Shown piece by piece: positions 53,683-62,830 of a DNA stretch of 64,000 nt. The stretch comes from Helicobacter colisuis (GTDB taxonomy: Bacteria > Campylobacterota > Campylobacteria > Campylobacterales > Helicobacteraceae). The stretch's first letter is position 1; each line of letters starts with the position of its first letter. The notes under the pieces were generated by a model, which saw only the letters and a list, made by a program, of their open reading frames with translations, was not told the origin of the DNA and searched no databases. The DNA lies in the NCBI RefSeq assembly GCF_023646285.1, contig NZ_JAMOKX010000002.1, positions 124,001-188,000 on the forward strand, given 5' to 3'. The position numbers and the translations under genes were made by a program.

Positions 53683-54693
53683 ATGTCACAAATGTTAAGT
53701 GAATCGACTTCTGCAGGGCGAGTTGTTAATAGCTTTAAGAAAGATATTAATGAAGTTTTTGTAAAAAAATATGGGCAAAAATGGTTAGATTATCGAAAAC
53801 ATTGGGCTGATGCTTCTAAACACATACTAGCAGATTTTCCGCTTTTTGTTCGTTTTGAAAATCAATTTAAATGCAATGCAAGGTGTACGATGTGCGTGCA
53901 TGGTCATGCTGATTTGCGTGCAGATTATGGATACGAAGGTTATTTGCCTTTTGATACTTTTAAGCGTTTGGTGGATGAATGCGATGAGCATGGTTGTCCT
54001 TCTGTTGGTGTATCTCAAACTAATGAGCCTTTGCTTGATCCAGATATCGTAGAGAGACTGCAATATGTTAGCTTTAAATCAAGTATCATGGATATTCATT
54101 TTAATACTAATGCTTCTTTGCTAACTGAAGAAATGAGCAAGAAGTTGTTAGATACCAATATTACGCGTATGAATTTTAGTGTTGATGCAACAACTGAAGA
54201 AACTTATAATAAAATTAGGATAGGCTTAAATTTTAATAAAGTTTTAAAAAATATTGAAACTTTTTTAGAGCTTCGCTCAAAAATGGGGAAAGAGTTGCCT
54301 ATAGTAAGAGTAAGTTTTTTATTACAAGAAAAAAACAAACATGAATTGGAAGCTTTTAAGCAATATTGGGTTGATAAAGTGGATTATGTTTCTATTCAAC
54401 GTTATGTTCCAATTTCTCCTTTTGATGATGAAAGAAGTTATGCTATTTCAGATTCTCCTATTGAAGGAAAACAAAGCTGTTCTTATCCTTTTGAGTCATT
54501 ATTTATCCATGGAGATGGTTTGGTAGTTCCTTGTGCCTCTCATAGAGCTAAGCATATTGCCGTAGGAAATATTAACAATGACACTATTTATAATATTTGG
54601 CATTCACAAGGTATGAAGGAATTAAGAGAGGCTCATATGAGTGGAGATCTAAGTTGTACAAAATTATGTGATACCTGTTTGTTTAAAGGTTAG
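53683..54693 (+). CDS. Radical SAM/SPASM protein (5), first gene of the phosphonate set
   Basis: A 336-residue radical SAM enzyme with cysteines 64, 68 and 71 (CNARCTMC), then HGCPSVGVSQTNEPLLD in the SAM-binding region. The SPASM part reads CSYPFESLFIHGDGLVVPC followed by CTKLCDTC. No cobalamin-binding domain is visible, so it is not a B12-dependent P- or C-methylase. AAGGAG precedes the ATG and its stop lies 5 bases ahead of the PEP mutase gene. Its place suggests it modifies the phosphonate or its carrier sugar; the reaction is unknown. Confidence 0.82.
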   Translation: MSQMLSESTSAGRVVNSFKKDINEVFVKKYGQKWLDYRKHWADASKHILADFPLFVRFENQFKCNARCTMCVHGHADLRADYGYEGYLPFDTFKRLVDECDEHGCPSVGVSQTNEPLLDPDIVERLQYVSFKSSIMDIHFNTNASLLTEEMSKKLLDTNITRMNFSVDATTEETYNKIRIGLNFNKVLKNIETFLELRSKMGKELPIVRVSFLLQEKNKHELEAFKQYWVDKVDYVSIQRYVPISPFDDERSYAISDSPIEGKQSCSYPFESLFIHGDGLVVPCASHRAKHIAVGNINNDTIYNIWHSQGMKELREAHMSGDLSCTKLCDTCLFKG

Positions 54694-54698
54694 AGATT

Positions 54699-56003
54699 AT
54701 GAAAAAAATAGTTTATGTGCCAATGGCGGCAGATATAATTCATCCCGGTCATTTAAATATCATCAAGCAAGCTTCGCAATTGGGTTATGTTATAGTGGGG
54801 TTATTTTCTGATAAGGCTATTGCAAGTTACAAACGCGTTCCTTTAATGAATTATGAGCAACGAAAAATAATTGTTGAAAGTTTAAAAGGTGTTGATGAAG
54901 TTGTTGTTCAAGAAGAAAAAGAATATGATGCAAATCTTTTGAAATATAAACCTGATTTTATGGTGCATGGTAGTGATTGGAATAATGGGCCTCTAAGCAA
55001 ACCAAGGGAAAGGGCAATAGAGCTTATGAGTCGCTGGGGAGGGAAGATTGTAGAACCAGAATATACCAAGGATATTTCCTCTTCTAAATTAAATCAAGCA
55101 ATTAAACAACGAGGTATATTACCCCATGAGAGACTTGGTTTGCTAAAAAGAGCTTTAGCTGCAAAAACAATGATTAAAGGGATTGAATCCCATAGTGGGT
55201 TAAGTGCTATGATCATTGAAAATGCAAGTGCAAAAGATATTGAAGGAAATAATCAAAGTTTTGATTTTTTGTGGATTAGCTCTTTGACAGATTCAACGCT
55301 AAAGGGAAAACCAGATAATGAGTTTGTAGATTTAACTTCGAGAATTGTTACGGTTAATGATATTTTGGAAGCTTCTACAAAACCGATTATTTATGATGGA
55401 GATACGGGTTCTCAAATTCCTCATTTTGAGTTAATGGTAAAACGTTTGGAAAGATTGGGCGTAAGTGCGGTTGTGATTGAAGATAAAATTGGATTAAAGA
55501 AGAACTCTTTGTGTGAAGGTGAAAGTGTTCAACATTTTCAAGATACAATTGAACACTTTTGTGCAAAAATAAAGGCTGGCAAGCAAGCACAGTTGTCAGA
55601 TAATTTTATGATTATTGCTAGAATTGAAAGTTTAATTTTAAATGTTGGCATTGAGGATGCAATGAATAGGGCTCAAGCTTATATTGAGGCAGGAGCAGAT
55701 GGAATTATGATACATTCAAGACAGAAAGATGGAAGGGAAATTTTAGAATTTTGTGAGAGATATAATGCATTAGAAAACCGCAAGCCTTTAATGGTTGTTC
55801 CTACAAATTATCCTAGCTTAAGTGAAGTGGAGTTGGAAAAAGCAGGAGTGAATATCATAGTTTATGCGAATCAATTGCTACGCGCCTCTTATAGTGCAAT
55901 GTTAGAAACGGCGAATTTAATACTGAAACACAGAAGAGCTTTTGAAGCTGATAAGAAATATATTAAAGCTTTGGATTTGATTAATTTAATTAAAGGCAAT
56001 TAA
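54699..56003 (+). CDS. aepX: Cytidylyltransferase-phosphoenolpyruvate mutase fusion
   Basis: A 434-residue two-domain protein. Residues 1-135 are a CTP-transfer-like nucleotidyltransferase: H15-P-G-H18 for CTP binding, FMVHGSDWNNGPLS and the ISSSKL motif (like ISTSxI). From about 145 comes a PEP mutase domain: IIYDGDTGSQIPHFELMVKR (DGD metal site) and the diagnostic loop E261-DKIGLKKNS, matching EDKxxxKxNS of C-P bond-forming mutases rather than isocitrate lyases. PEP mutase turns phosphoenolpyruvate into phosphonopyruvate. The fused transferase would activate a phosphonate as its CMP derivative. It overlaps the decarboxylase gene by one base. Confidence 0.88.
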   Translation: MKKIVYVPMAADIIHPGHLNIIKQASQLGYVIVGLFSDKAIASYKRVPLMNYEQRKIIVESLKGVDEVVVQEEKEYDANLLKYKPDFMVHGSDWNNGPLSKPRERAIELMSRWGGKIVEPEYTKDISSSKLNQAIKQRGILPHERLGLLKRALAAKTMIKGIESHSGLSAMIIENASAKDIEGNNQSFDFLWISSLTDSTLKGKPDNEFVDLTSRIVTVNDILEASTKPIIYDGDTGSQIPHFELMVKRLERLGVSAVVIEDKIGLKKNSLCEGESVQHFQDTIEHFCAKIKAGKQAQLSDNFMIIARIESLILNVGIEDAMNRAQAYIEAGADGIMIHSRQKDGREILEFCERYNALENRKPLMVVPTNYPSLSEVELEKAGVNIIVYANQLLRASYSAMLETANLILKHRRAFEADKKYIKALDLINLIKGN

Positions 56004-57100
56004 TGTTGGATGCTTTGGAGTTTGCAAGGTTTTTAAAGGAGTATATTGGGATTTATGCTGGAGTTCCAGATAGTTCCCTAAAGTCTTTGAATTTGGCTTT
56101 GAGGGAAGTAATGGAGGATGATAATTTTTACACAACAGCAAATGAGGGGCAAGCAATTGCTTTTGCTGGTGCTTACCATTTGGCTACTTCAAAGGTCGGA
56201 GTAGTTTATATGCAGAATTCTGGACTTGGTAATGCTATTAATCCCCTGCTATCATTTGTGGATAAAAAAGTTTATCAAATACCCCTTATAATGCTAATTG
56301 GGATGCGTGGTGGAGAAAATGATGAGCCTCAACACAGAAAGCAAGGGTTTGTTACAAAAAGTATTTTAGAGGTGTGTGAGATTCCATATATTGTATTATC
56401 AAGAGATATGGAGAATGCCAAGAAGCAGTTTGTAGAAGTTTTTGACAATGTAAAGAGAAATTTATCTATCATTGCTATTTTAATTGAAAGAGATGCATTT
56501 AATCCTTTTCAATTAACGCATAAAATAAGAGAAAATAAATTCTCCTTGAAAAGAGAAAAAGCTATTTCTATTGTTCAAGATTACTTTTTGGAGGCTAAAT
56601 TTATTGGCTCAACAGGCATGATTTCAAGAGAGCTTTATGATTTAAGAGAATATAAGAAAATGAGACATAGCAATGATTTTTTGGTTGTAGGTTCAATGGG
56701 GTTTGCTAGTTCAATTGCCTACATTTTATCAAAGTATTCATCCAATCAAATTGTTTGTTTAGATGGGGATGGTTCATTTCTGATGCATATGGGCTGTTTA
56801 TCCAATTTTAAGGGTGTTGCTTTTGTGCATATTGTTTTGAATAATTTTGCACATGATAGTGTTGGTGGTCAAGAAACTAATGCTAATAACATTGATTTTT
56901 TGAAAATTGCAAAGGGATGTGGTTACCAAAAAGCTTATAAGGTGAGCACAGAAAAAGAATTAAAGGAATTATTGGCAAATATAAATTATTTAAGGGAGTT
57001 AATTTTTATAGAAATTGATGTTGCTAAAGGTGCAAGGAAAGATTTAGGGCGACCAAAAAACGTTATAAAACTAAAGGAAGAATTTTGCAGGGAATTTTAG
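56003..57100 (+). CDS. aepY: Phosphonopyruvate decarboxylase
   Basis: A 365-residue thiamine-diphosphate enzyme that drives phosphonate synthesis by decarboxylating phosphonopyruvate to phosphonoacetaldehyde. Seen are IGIYAGVPDSSLKSLN at the start, TTANEGQAIAFAGAYHLAT (catalytic Glu), YMQNSGLGNAINPL and the TPP motif VCLDGDGSFLMHMGCLSNF with LNNFAHDSVGGQ. Length fits single-chain Ppd. It directly follows the mutase (TAATG) and overlaps the CysC-like gene by 16 bases. No phosphonoacetaldehyde reductase is next to it; an aminotransferase from the island could make 2-aminoethylphosphonate. Confidence 0.9.
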   Translation: MLDALEFARFLKEYIGIYAGVPDSSLKSLNLALREVMEDDNFYTTANEGQAIAFAGAYHLATSKVGVVYMQNSGLGNAINPLLSFVDKKVYQIPLIMLIGMRGGENDEPQHRKQGFVTKSILEVCEIPYIVLSRDMENAKKQFVEVFDNVKRNLSIIAILIERDAFNPFQLTHKIRENKFSLKREKAISIVQDYFLEAKFIGSTGMISRELYDLREYKKMRHSNDFLVVGSMGFASSIAYILSKYSSNQIVCLDGDGSFLMHMGCLSNFKGVAFVHIVLNNFAHDSVGGQETNANNIDFLKIAKGCGYQKAYKVSTEKELKELLANINYLRELIFIEIDVAKGARKDLGRPKNVIKLKEEFCREF

Positions 57101-57600
57101 TTTATATTACTGGATTGAGTGGTAGCGGAAAGAGTACATTGGCAAAGATGGTTGTAGAAAATCTGTTAAAGGAATTTGGGATACATGCTGTTCATTTAGA
57201 TGGAGACTTGTTGCGTTCATGTATATCCAATAATAATTATACTTTGCAAGGGCGTTTAGAAATGGCAAGTTATTATGTTAAAGTAGCTAAATTATTAGTA
57301 GACCAAGGTTTTATTGTTGTCCTTTCTACGATTTCTATGTTTGAAGCAGTGAGAGCATTCAATAGGGAGAATTTTAAAAATTACTTAGAGGTGTTTTTAA
57401 ATGTTTCTGAGAAGATTCGGATAAATAGAGATCCTAAAAATTTTTACAAAAACAACACTCAGAATATGGCGGGTTTGAATCAGGATGTAGAATTGCCCAA
57501 AAGAAGCCATTTAGTTTATACTGATAATTTTAATATCAATAATGCTTGCAGAGATATTATTGAGAAGCTTAAGGAGGTTAATGCAAAATTTGCTTTATAA
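57085..57600 (+). CDS. CysC-like kinase, probable 3'-kinase of a CDP-phosphonate
   Basis: A 171-residue P-loop kinase of the APS kinase family: Walker A G10-LSGSGKS17, D39-GDLLR44, FIVVLSTISMFEAVRAFNRE and RDPKNFYKNN. The APS-specific GIDxPYE segment is replaced by GLNQDVELP. The STISMF...NRENFKNYLEV stretch recalls Campylobacter Cj1415, which phosphorylates the 3'-OH of CDP-phosphoramidate instead of APS. No ATP sulfurylase or sulfotransferase is in the window. The start is TTG 57085 with AAGGAAG six bases ahead. It overlaps the decarboxylase (16 bases) and cysQ (20 bases). Confidence 0.72.
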   Translation: MQGILVYITGLSGSGKSTLAKMVVENLLKEFGIHAVHLDGDLLRSCISNNNYTLQGRLEMASYYVKVAKLLVDQGFIVVLSTISMFEAVRAFNRENFKNYLEVFLNVSEKIRINRDPKNFYKNNTQNMAGLNQDVELPKRSHLVYTDNFNINNACRDIIEKLKEVNAKFAL

Positions 57601-58426
57601 AGTTGCTTTAATTACCATAGAAGCTGGTAAAATAGCCTTAAGATATTATGGTAAAGAGGAATTTTCTCTAAAAGAGGATTCATCTCCCATCACTCAAGCA
57701 GATTTAGAATCAAATGCTTATATTACACAAGCTTTGCAGAAGATTTCTTCCTATGCAGTTTGTTCTGAAGAGGCAGTTTTAGAATATGCAAAACGCAAAG
57801 ATTTGGAGTATTATTGGCTTATTGATCCACTTGATGGAACAAAAGATTTTTTGGCAAAAAATGGAGGTTGGACTATCAATATTGCTTTAATCCGCAAAAA
57901 TCATCCGATTCTAGGTGTGGTATATGCACCTTGTTTTGATGAATTATATATGGGATTGGAGGGTTTTGGGAGCTATGCGATAGAATCCCAAAAGCTAAAA
58001 AATGCAATGGAATCGCATTGTGTGGATGAGGTGTTTTTAGATTCAAACAAAATTCGCCTAAATGGAGAGAGAAATATAGCAGATAAGCAATTAGTGGCGT
58101 GTGATTCTATTTTTCATAGCACAGAATCTACGCAAGAATTTCTCAAAAAATATCATTTAAAAGTCCAAAAATATGGATCTTCTTTAAAAGTTTGTGCATT
58201 GGCTAGAGGTGAGGCAGATTTATATCCTAGATTTAATGGCACGAGCGAATGGGATATGGCAGCTTGTGATATTGTGCTAAGAGAGGCAGGGGGTGTAATT
58301 TTGGATTGTATGACTAAAAAGCCTTTACTTTATAATAAAGAAAGTTTTAGAAATAATCATTTTATTGCATTTTCAAAGAGTCAAATAGGGGGACAAATTT
58401 ATCGCGATCTTTTGGCGCAAGAGTAA
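57581..58426 (+). CDS. cysQ: CysQ-like 3'(2'),5'-bisphosphate nucleotidase
   Basis: A 281-residue inositol-monophosphatase-family enzyme. Metal-site motifs are VCSEEAVLEY (Glu), IDPLDGTKDFLAKNGGWTIN and NGTSEWDMAACDIVLREAGG. CysQ removes the 3'-phosphate of PAP; here it may clear 3'-phospho-CMP released by a phosphonate transferase. ATG 57581 has AAGGAGG ahead, better than an earlier in-frame ATG. It overlaps the CysC-like gene by 20 bases, tying the two functions together. It ends the island; topA follows after 60 bases. Confidence 0.85.
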   Translation: MQNLLYKVALITIEAGKIALRYYGKEEFSLKEDSSPITQADLESNAYITQALQKISSYAVCSEEAVLEYAKRKDLEYYWLIDPLDGTKDFLAKNGGWTINIALIRKNHPILGVVYAPCFDELYMGLEGFGSYAIESQKLKNAMESHCVDEVFLDSNKIRLNGERNIADKQLVACDSIFHSTESTQEFLKKYHLKVQKYGSSLKVCALARGEADLYPRFNGTSEWDMAACDIVLREAGGVILDCMTKKPLLYNKESFRNNHFIAFSKSQIGGQIYRDLLAQE

Positions 58427-58455
58427 GGCGCTTGATATTTTTTGTAAAATTTTTG

Positions 58456-58461
58456 TATGAT
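58456..58461 (+). promoter_or_regulatory. -10 box of topA
   Basis: TATGAT lies 26 bases ahead of the topA start, following a T-rich stretch. It marks the return to housekeeping genes after the island. Confidence 0.4.
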
Positions 58462-58486
58462 TAGAAAAAAATTCTTTGAATAGGGA

Positions 58487-60712
58487 ATGAGTTTGAAAGA
58501 TTTGATTATTGTAGAATCCCCAACTAAGGCTAAGACAATTAAAAATTTTGTGGGAAGTAATTATGAGGTGATTGCTTCAAAAGGGCATATTAGGGATTTG
58601 CCTAAGCATAGTTTTGGCATTAAGATTGATAACCAAGAATTTATACCAGAATACCAAATTGATGAATCGCATAAAAATATAGTAAATGAGTTAAAAAAGC
58701 TTGCCAAAAATTCTAAGACAATTTATATCGCAACTGATGAGGATCGAGAGGGTGAGGCAATAGGATTCCATATTGCAACGGCTATTGGTAAGGATCCGCA
58801 AAAATTGCCTCGAATCGTATTTCACGAAATCACCAAAAAGGCAATTTTGGATTCGCTTAAAAATCCGCGCCATATTGATATGGATAAAGTCAATGCACAA
58901 CAAGCAAGGAGATTGCTTGATCGAATCGTGGGTTATCGCTTAAGTCCTTTGATTGCTTCTAAGATTCAAAGGGGTTTGAGTGCGGGTAGAGTGCAAAGTA
59001 GCGCTTTAAAGATTGTTGTAGATAGAGAAAAAGAGATTTTAGATTTCAAACCCATTACTTATTATAGTGTGGATATTGCTTTTAAAGAGCAATTAGAAAC
59101 AGAGCTTTTGGAATTTAAAGGGAAAAAGATTCAAAAGCTTAGTTTGCAAGATAAAGCAGAAACATTAGAGATTATTCAGCAGCTCAAACAAGAAAGCTTT
59201 AAAGTTAAAGAAATCGAAAATAAAAAGCGGAAAACAGCCACTCCGCCACCTTTTATGACTTCTACACTGCAGCAAAGTGCTAGTTCGATTCTTGGTTTTT
59301 CTCCTTCACGCACGATGCAGACAGCCCAAAAACTTTATGAGGGGGTGATGACGCATAAAGGTTCTATGGGTGTGATTACTTATATGAGGACTGATAGTTT
59401 AAATATTGCAAAAATTGCACAAGATGAAGCAAAGGATTTTATCATTAAGGCTTATGGAAAAGAATATGCTCCAAGTAAGCCTAAGAACTATGCAACTAAA
59501 TCCAAAAGTGCACAAGAAGCACACGAAGCCATTCGCCCTACTTTGATTGATTTTACACCACAGATTGCAGCACAATACCTTAAAGGTGATGAGCTTAAAT
59601 TGTATGCTTTGATTTATAATCGTTTTTTGGCTTCACAAATGAGTGATGCAGAATTTGAATTGCAAAATATTTTTATTGATTCTGATTCTTCTCTTTTGAA
59701 AATTAGTGGGAGAAAGTTGATTTTTGATGGATTTTATAGAATTTTGGGCAATGAAGATAAAGATAAATTATTGCCTAATTTAAAAGTTGGCGAGACTTTA
59801 AAACTAGAAAAATGTGATTTAAGTGAGCACCAAACTGAACCTCCAGCAAGGTTTTCTGAAGCGAGTCTTATTAAAACTTTAGAATCTCTTGGTATAGGGC
59901 GTCCAAGCACTTATGCGCCAACAATTTCTTTGCTCAATTCTCGTGAATATATTAGCATAGAAAAAAAGCAGATTAAGCCTCAAGAAATCGCCTTTAAGGT
60001 GGTGGAGCTTTTAGAAAAGCACTTTTTGGAGATTGTGGATTCTAAATTTACGGCAAATTTAGAGGAAAAATTAGATGAAATTGCAGAAAATAAACAAGAT
60101 TGGCAAAAACTTTTGTGGGAGTTTTATGATCCATTTATTCAAAAAGTAAATGAGGGTAAAACTTCTATACAAAGTCAAAAACTAGCACTCCCAACAGGTG
60201 AGAATTGTCCGCTTTGTGGAAAAGAGTTAATCAAGCGAAGCGGAAGATTTGGTGAGTTTGTGGGCTGTAGCGGGTATCCTAAATGTAAATATATCAAAAA
60301 AGAAGCAGTAGAGAATGATCAAGAAGAAAGCTATGGTGTGTGTGAAAAATGCGGCAAACCAATGGTGAAAAAACGCAGTAGAAGCGGTGAGTTTTTGGCA
60401 TGTAGTGGTTATCCAGAGTGCAAAAATACGAAGTCGCTTAACTCTGCTTCAAGCGCAAAAAAAGCCATAGAAGGCGTGAAATGTCCAAAGTGTGGTGGAG
60501 ATATTTTGGAGAGAATGAGCAAAAGAGGGAAGTTTTATGGTTGTGCTAATTATCCTAAATGTGATTTTATCTCCACTTATGAGCCAACTAACACACATTG
60601 CCCTAAATGCGATTCTTTGATGGCAAAGAGAACTTATCGTAAAAAAGCTGTTTTAGAGTGTATTGCTTGTAAAGAGCGAATTGAAGACATTCAAGCTGAA
60701 ATAAAGGAATAA
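58487..60712 (+). CDS. topA: DNA topoisomerase I
   Basis: A 741-residue type IA topoisomerase that relaxes negative supercoils. The TOPRIM domain starts LIIVESPTKAKTIKNFVG with ATDEDREGEAIGFHI. The nucleophile is Tyr299 in GVITYMRTDS. Further motifs are SAGRVQSSALKI, SAQEAHEAIRPT and GIGRPSTYAPTI. The C-terminus has four Cys4 zinc-ribbon modules (CPLCGKEL, CEKCGKPM, CPKCGGDI, CPKCDSLM), as expected for Helicobacter topA. It is full length. It is followed within a base by the next gene. Confidence 0.96.
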   Translation: MSLKDLIIVESPTKAKTIKNFVGSNYEVIASKGHIRDLPKHSFGIKIDNQEFIPEYQIDESHKNIVNELKKLAKNSKTIYIATDEDREGEAIGFHIATAIGKDPQKLPRIVFHEITKKAILDSLKNPRHIDMDKVNAQQARRLLDRIVGYRLSPLIASKIQRGLSAGRVQSSALKIVVDREKEILDFKPITYYSVDIAFKEQLETELLEFKGKKIQKLSLQDKAETLEIIQQLKQESFKVKEIENKKRKTATPPPFMTSTLQQSASSILGFSPSRTMQTAQKLYEGVMTHKGSMGVITYMRTDSLNIAKIAQDEAKDFIIKAYGKEYAPSKPKNYATKSKSAQEAHEAIRPTLIDFTPQIAAQYLKGDELKLYALIYNRFLASQMSDAEFELQNIFIDSDSSLLKISGRKLIFDGFYRILGNEDKDKLLPNLKVGETLKLEKCDLSEHQTEPPARFSEASLIKTLESLGIGRPSTYAPTISLLNSREYISIEKKQIKPQEIAFKVVELLEKHFLEIVDSKFTANLEEKLDEIAENKQDWQKLLWEFYDPFIQKVNEGKTSIQSQKLALPTGENCPLCGKELIKRSGRFGEFVGCSGYPKCKYIKKEAVENDQEESYGVCEKCGKPMVKKRSRSGEFLACSGYPECKNTKSLNSASSAKKAIEGVKCPKCGGDILERMSKRGKFYGCANYPKCDFISTYEPTNTHCPKCDSLMAKRTYRKKAVLECIACKERIEDIQAEIKE

Positions 60713-60713
60713 A

Positions 60714-61118
60714 ATGACTAAGGAAATTTTAGATTTTTTGGATAAAAATGTTACTTTTTTGGCTACTAAAGGGACTTGTGGAAATCCAAGAGTAAGACCT
60801 ATGAAGTCTGCATTATATAAAGATGGGAAATTATATTTTTGCACTTCCAATAAGAAAGGAATGTATAAGCATATGCAAAATTTTCCAGGGGTGGAGTTGA
60901 GTGCATTTGATGGAGAAAATATGTGGATTAGAATCCGCGGAGAAGTGAAGTTTGATACTAATTTGGCTATTAAAGAAGCAATGTTTGAGAAATATCCAAG
61001 CCTTGAAGCAATCTATCAGACCCCGCAGAATCTTGATTTCATTGTATTTTATTTGGAAAAAGTTAGTATTAAGATTCAAGATTTTAAAGGCAGAGATGAA
61101 GTTTTGAGATTAGATTAA
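60714..61118 (+). CDS. PNPOx-like FMN-binding split-barrel protein
   Basis: A 134-residue protein of the pyridoxamine-5'-phosphate-oxidase-like fold: FLATKGTCGNPRVRPMKSAL, KLYFCTSNKKGMYKHMQNFP and MWIRIRGEVKFD. Such small split-barrel proteins bind FMN, F420 or heme and are often reductases. The substrate is unknown; it lacks the full set of residues of a true PdxH. It begins one base after the topA stop and is followed after 14 bases by bioB. Confidence 0.8.
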   Translation: MTKEILDFLDKNVTFLATKGTCGNPRVRPMKSALYKDGKLYFCTSNKKGMYKHMQNFPGVELSAFDGENMWIRIRGEVKFDTNLAIKEAMFEKYPSLEAIYQTPQNLDFIVFYLEKVSIKIQDFKGRDEVLRLD

Positions 61119-61132
61119 ATTAAGGGCTAAAG

Positions 61133-61972
61133 ATGAAGGAAATTTTTTTATGCACAATTTCTAATGTTTCTAGCGGGAGTTGTGCGGAAGATTGTGCTTA
61201 TTGCACGCAAAGCGCAAAATACAATGCCGATATTGAGCGCTATAAATTTAAATCCATAGAGCAAATTGTTTTTGAAGCAAAAGAAGCGGCTAAAAATGGT
61301 GCTTTAGGATTTTGCTTGGTTACAAGTGGAAGAAATCTTGATGATAAAAGAGTGGAATACATTTCAAGGGCAGCTAGAGCTATTGTTAATGAAGGTTTGC
61401 ATTTGCATTTGATAGGTTGTAGTGGGATTGCAGATAAAGATTCTTTAAAAGAATTAAAAGAATCAGGGATTGCTAGTTATAATCACAATTTGGAGACTTC
61501 TAAAAATTTCTTTCCTAAAATTTGCACAACTCATAGCTTTCAAGAGCGTTATGAGACTTGTGAAAATGCTTTAGAAGTTGGGCTTGGATTGTGTAGTGGT
61601 GGAATCTTTGGAATGGGAGAATCTTGGCAAGATAGAATGGATTTACTCCACGCACTCCAAACCCTAAAACCTCATAGCACACCTATTAATTTTTTTATTC
61701 CAAACAAAGCCCTGCCTCTAAAGCAAGAAGTTCTAAGTCAAGAAGAAGCATTGGAGTGCGTGAGATTGGCAAGGGAGTATTTGCCTGATGCGAGATTAAT
61801 GATTGCTGGAGGGAGAGAGCGAGTTTTTGGAGAGAATCAAAAAGATTTATTTGAATGTGGTATTAATGCGGTGGTTTTGGGAGATTATTTAACAGCAAAA
61901 GGCAATACACCTAAGGAAGAAGTTTTAAGAATCAAATCATATGGATATGGAATTGCTACAAGTTGTGAGTAA
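61133..61972 (+). CDS. bioB: Biotin synthase
   Basis: BioB is the radical SAM enzyme that inserts sulfur into dethiobiotin. The cluster motif reads CAEDCAYCTQSAKYNADIER. GGIFGMGESWQDRMDLL, PINFFIPNKALPL and LMIAGGRERVF follow, all typical of BioB. At 279 residues it is shorter than E. coli BioB (346), as is usual in Helicobacter; the N-terminal extension is absent. It is not linked to the island chemistry despite being radical SAM. Confidence 0.93.
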   Translation: MKEIFLCTISNVSSGSCAEDCAYCTQSAKYNADIERYKFKSIEQIVFEAKEAAKNGALGFCLVTSGRNLDDKRVEYISRAARAIVNEGLHLHLIGCSGIADKDSLKELKESGIASYNHNLETSKNFFPKICTTHSFQERYETCENALEVGLGLCSGGIFGMGESWQDRMDLLHALQTLKPHSTPINFFIPNKALPLKQEVLSQEEALECVRLAREYLPDARLMIAGGRERVFGENQKDLFECGINAVVLGDYLTAKGNTPKEEVLRIKSYGYGIATSCE

Positions 61973-61977
61973 TTAAA

Positions 61978-62820
61978 ATGTATTTAAAGCTTATATCAAG
62001 AATTAAAGTCGAATCCATTCCATTGCTAAAGAGCTTATATGGGTTTTTAAAGGGGGATTTGCTTTATTTTGCAGCTAGTCTTAGCTTTTATACTATTTTT
62101 GCTCTTTTGCCGATGCTTTTGATTGTTTTTTCTCTTGTAGCAGCCTTACCAGATTTTAAGGATTATTTGGAGAGTTTTAAGAATCTAGTTATTACAAGTT
62201 TTCTACCAACACATTCTGATATTTTTTTAGATTATATGGATAGCTTTTTGGCGAATTCTGCAAAGCTTGGTGGAATGGGACTATTGTATGCTTTTGTTAC
62301 CTCTATTTTATTTTTTAAAAACTATCAATTTATTGCAGGTAAAATTTTTCATACAAATCCACGAAAATTTTGGGATTCTTTAGCCGTTTATTGGACTTGC
62401 ATGACACTTTTTCCGGTAGGAATTTTGTTTTCTATTTATTTGAGTGCTAAGGCTTATGCTTATTTAGATGTTTTAGGATATAAAGATTTTATGCTTTGGC
62501 TCTTTAGGCTTAGTCCTTATTTGATTACTTGGGTGATTTTTTTTGTTTTTTTTAAGATTTCTGCAAATACGCAAATTGATTTTAAAAATACTTTAATAAG
62601 CACACTTATTACGGCTTTGCTTTGGTCTTTTTGTAAGTGGGGATTTGTGTATTATGTTTTTTATAATAAGGCTTATTTGACACTTTATGGTTCTTTTAGT
62701 ATTTTATTGTTTTTGTTTATTTGGGTGTATCTTTCTTGGGCAATTTTGCTTTTTGGAATGAAACTTAGTTATGCCTTTGATAAAGTCTTTTGTAAGGAAA
62801 TGCAAAAAGAAGTTAATTAA
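61978..62820 (+). CDS. YihY/BrkB family inner-membrane protein
   Basis: A 280-residue protein with about six transmembrane helices. The N-terminus reads LYFAASLSFYTIFALLPMLL, the conserved AAxLSFYTxxAL motif of the YihY/BrkB family. Later helices include ALLWSFCKWGFVYYVF and YGSFSILLFLFIWVYLSWAI, also conserved. The family was once called RNase BN by mistake. Its transport or structural role is not settled. It starts 5 bases after bioB. Confidence 0.88.
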   Translation: MYLKLISRIKVESIPLLKSLYGFLKGDLLYFAASLSFYTIFALLPMLLIVFSLVAALPDFKDYLESFKNLVITSFLPTHSDIFLDYMDSFLANSAKLGGMGLLYAFVTSILFFKNYQFIAGKIFHTNPRKFWDSLAVYWTCMTLFPVGILFSIYLSAKAYAYLDVLGYKDFMLWLFRLSPYLITWVIFFVFFKISANTQIDFKNTLISTLITALLWSFCKWGFVYYVFYNKAYLTLYGSFSILLFLFIWVYLSWAILLFGMKLSYAFDKVFCKEMQKEVN

Positions 62821-62830
62821 AAGTTAGTTG

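Noticed and set aside
57085-58426. CysC and CysQ as a sulfation or sulfate-assimilation pair
   Set aside because: No ATP sulfurylase, PAPS reductase or sulfotransferase is nearby, the APS-contact GIDxPYE segment is changed, and the genes overlap phosphonate genes. It remains possible if the other genes lie elsewhere.
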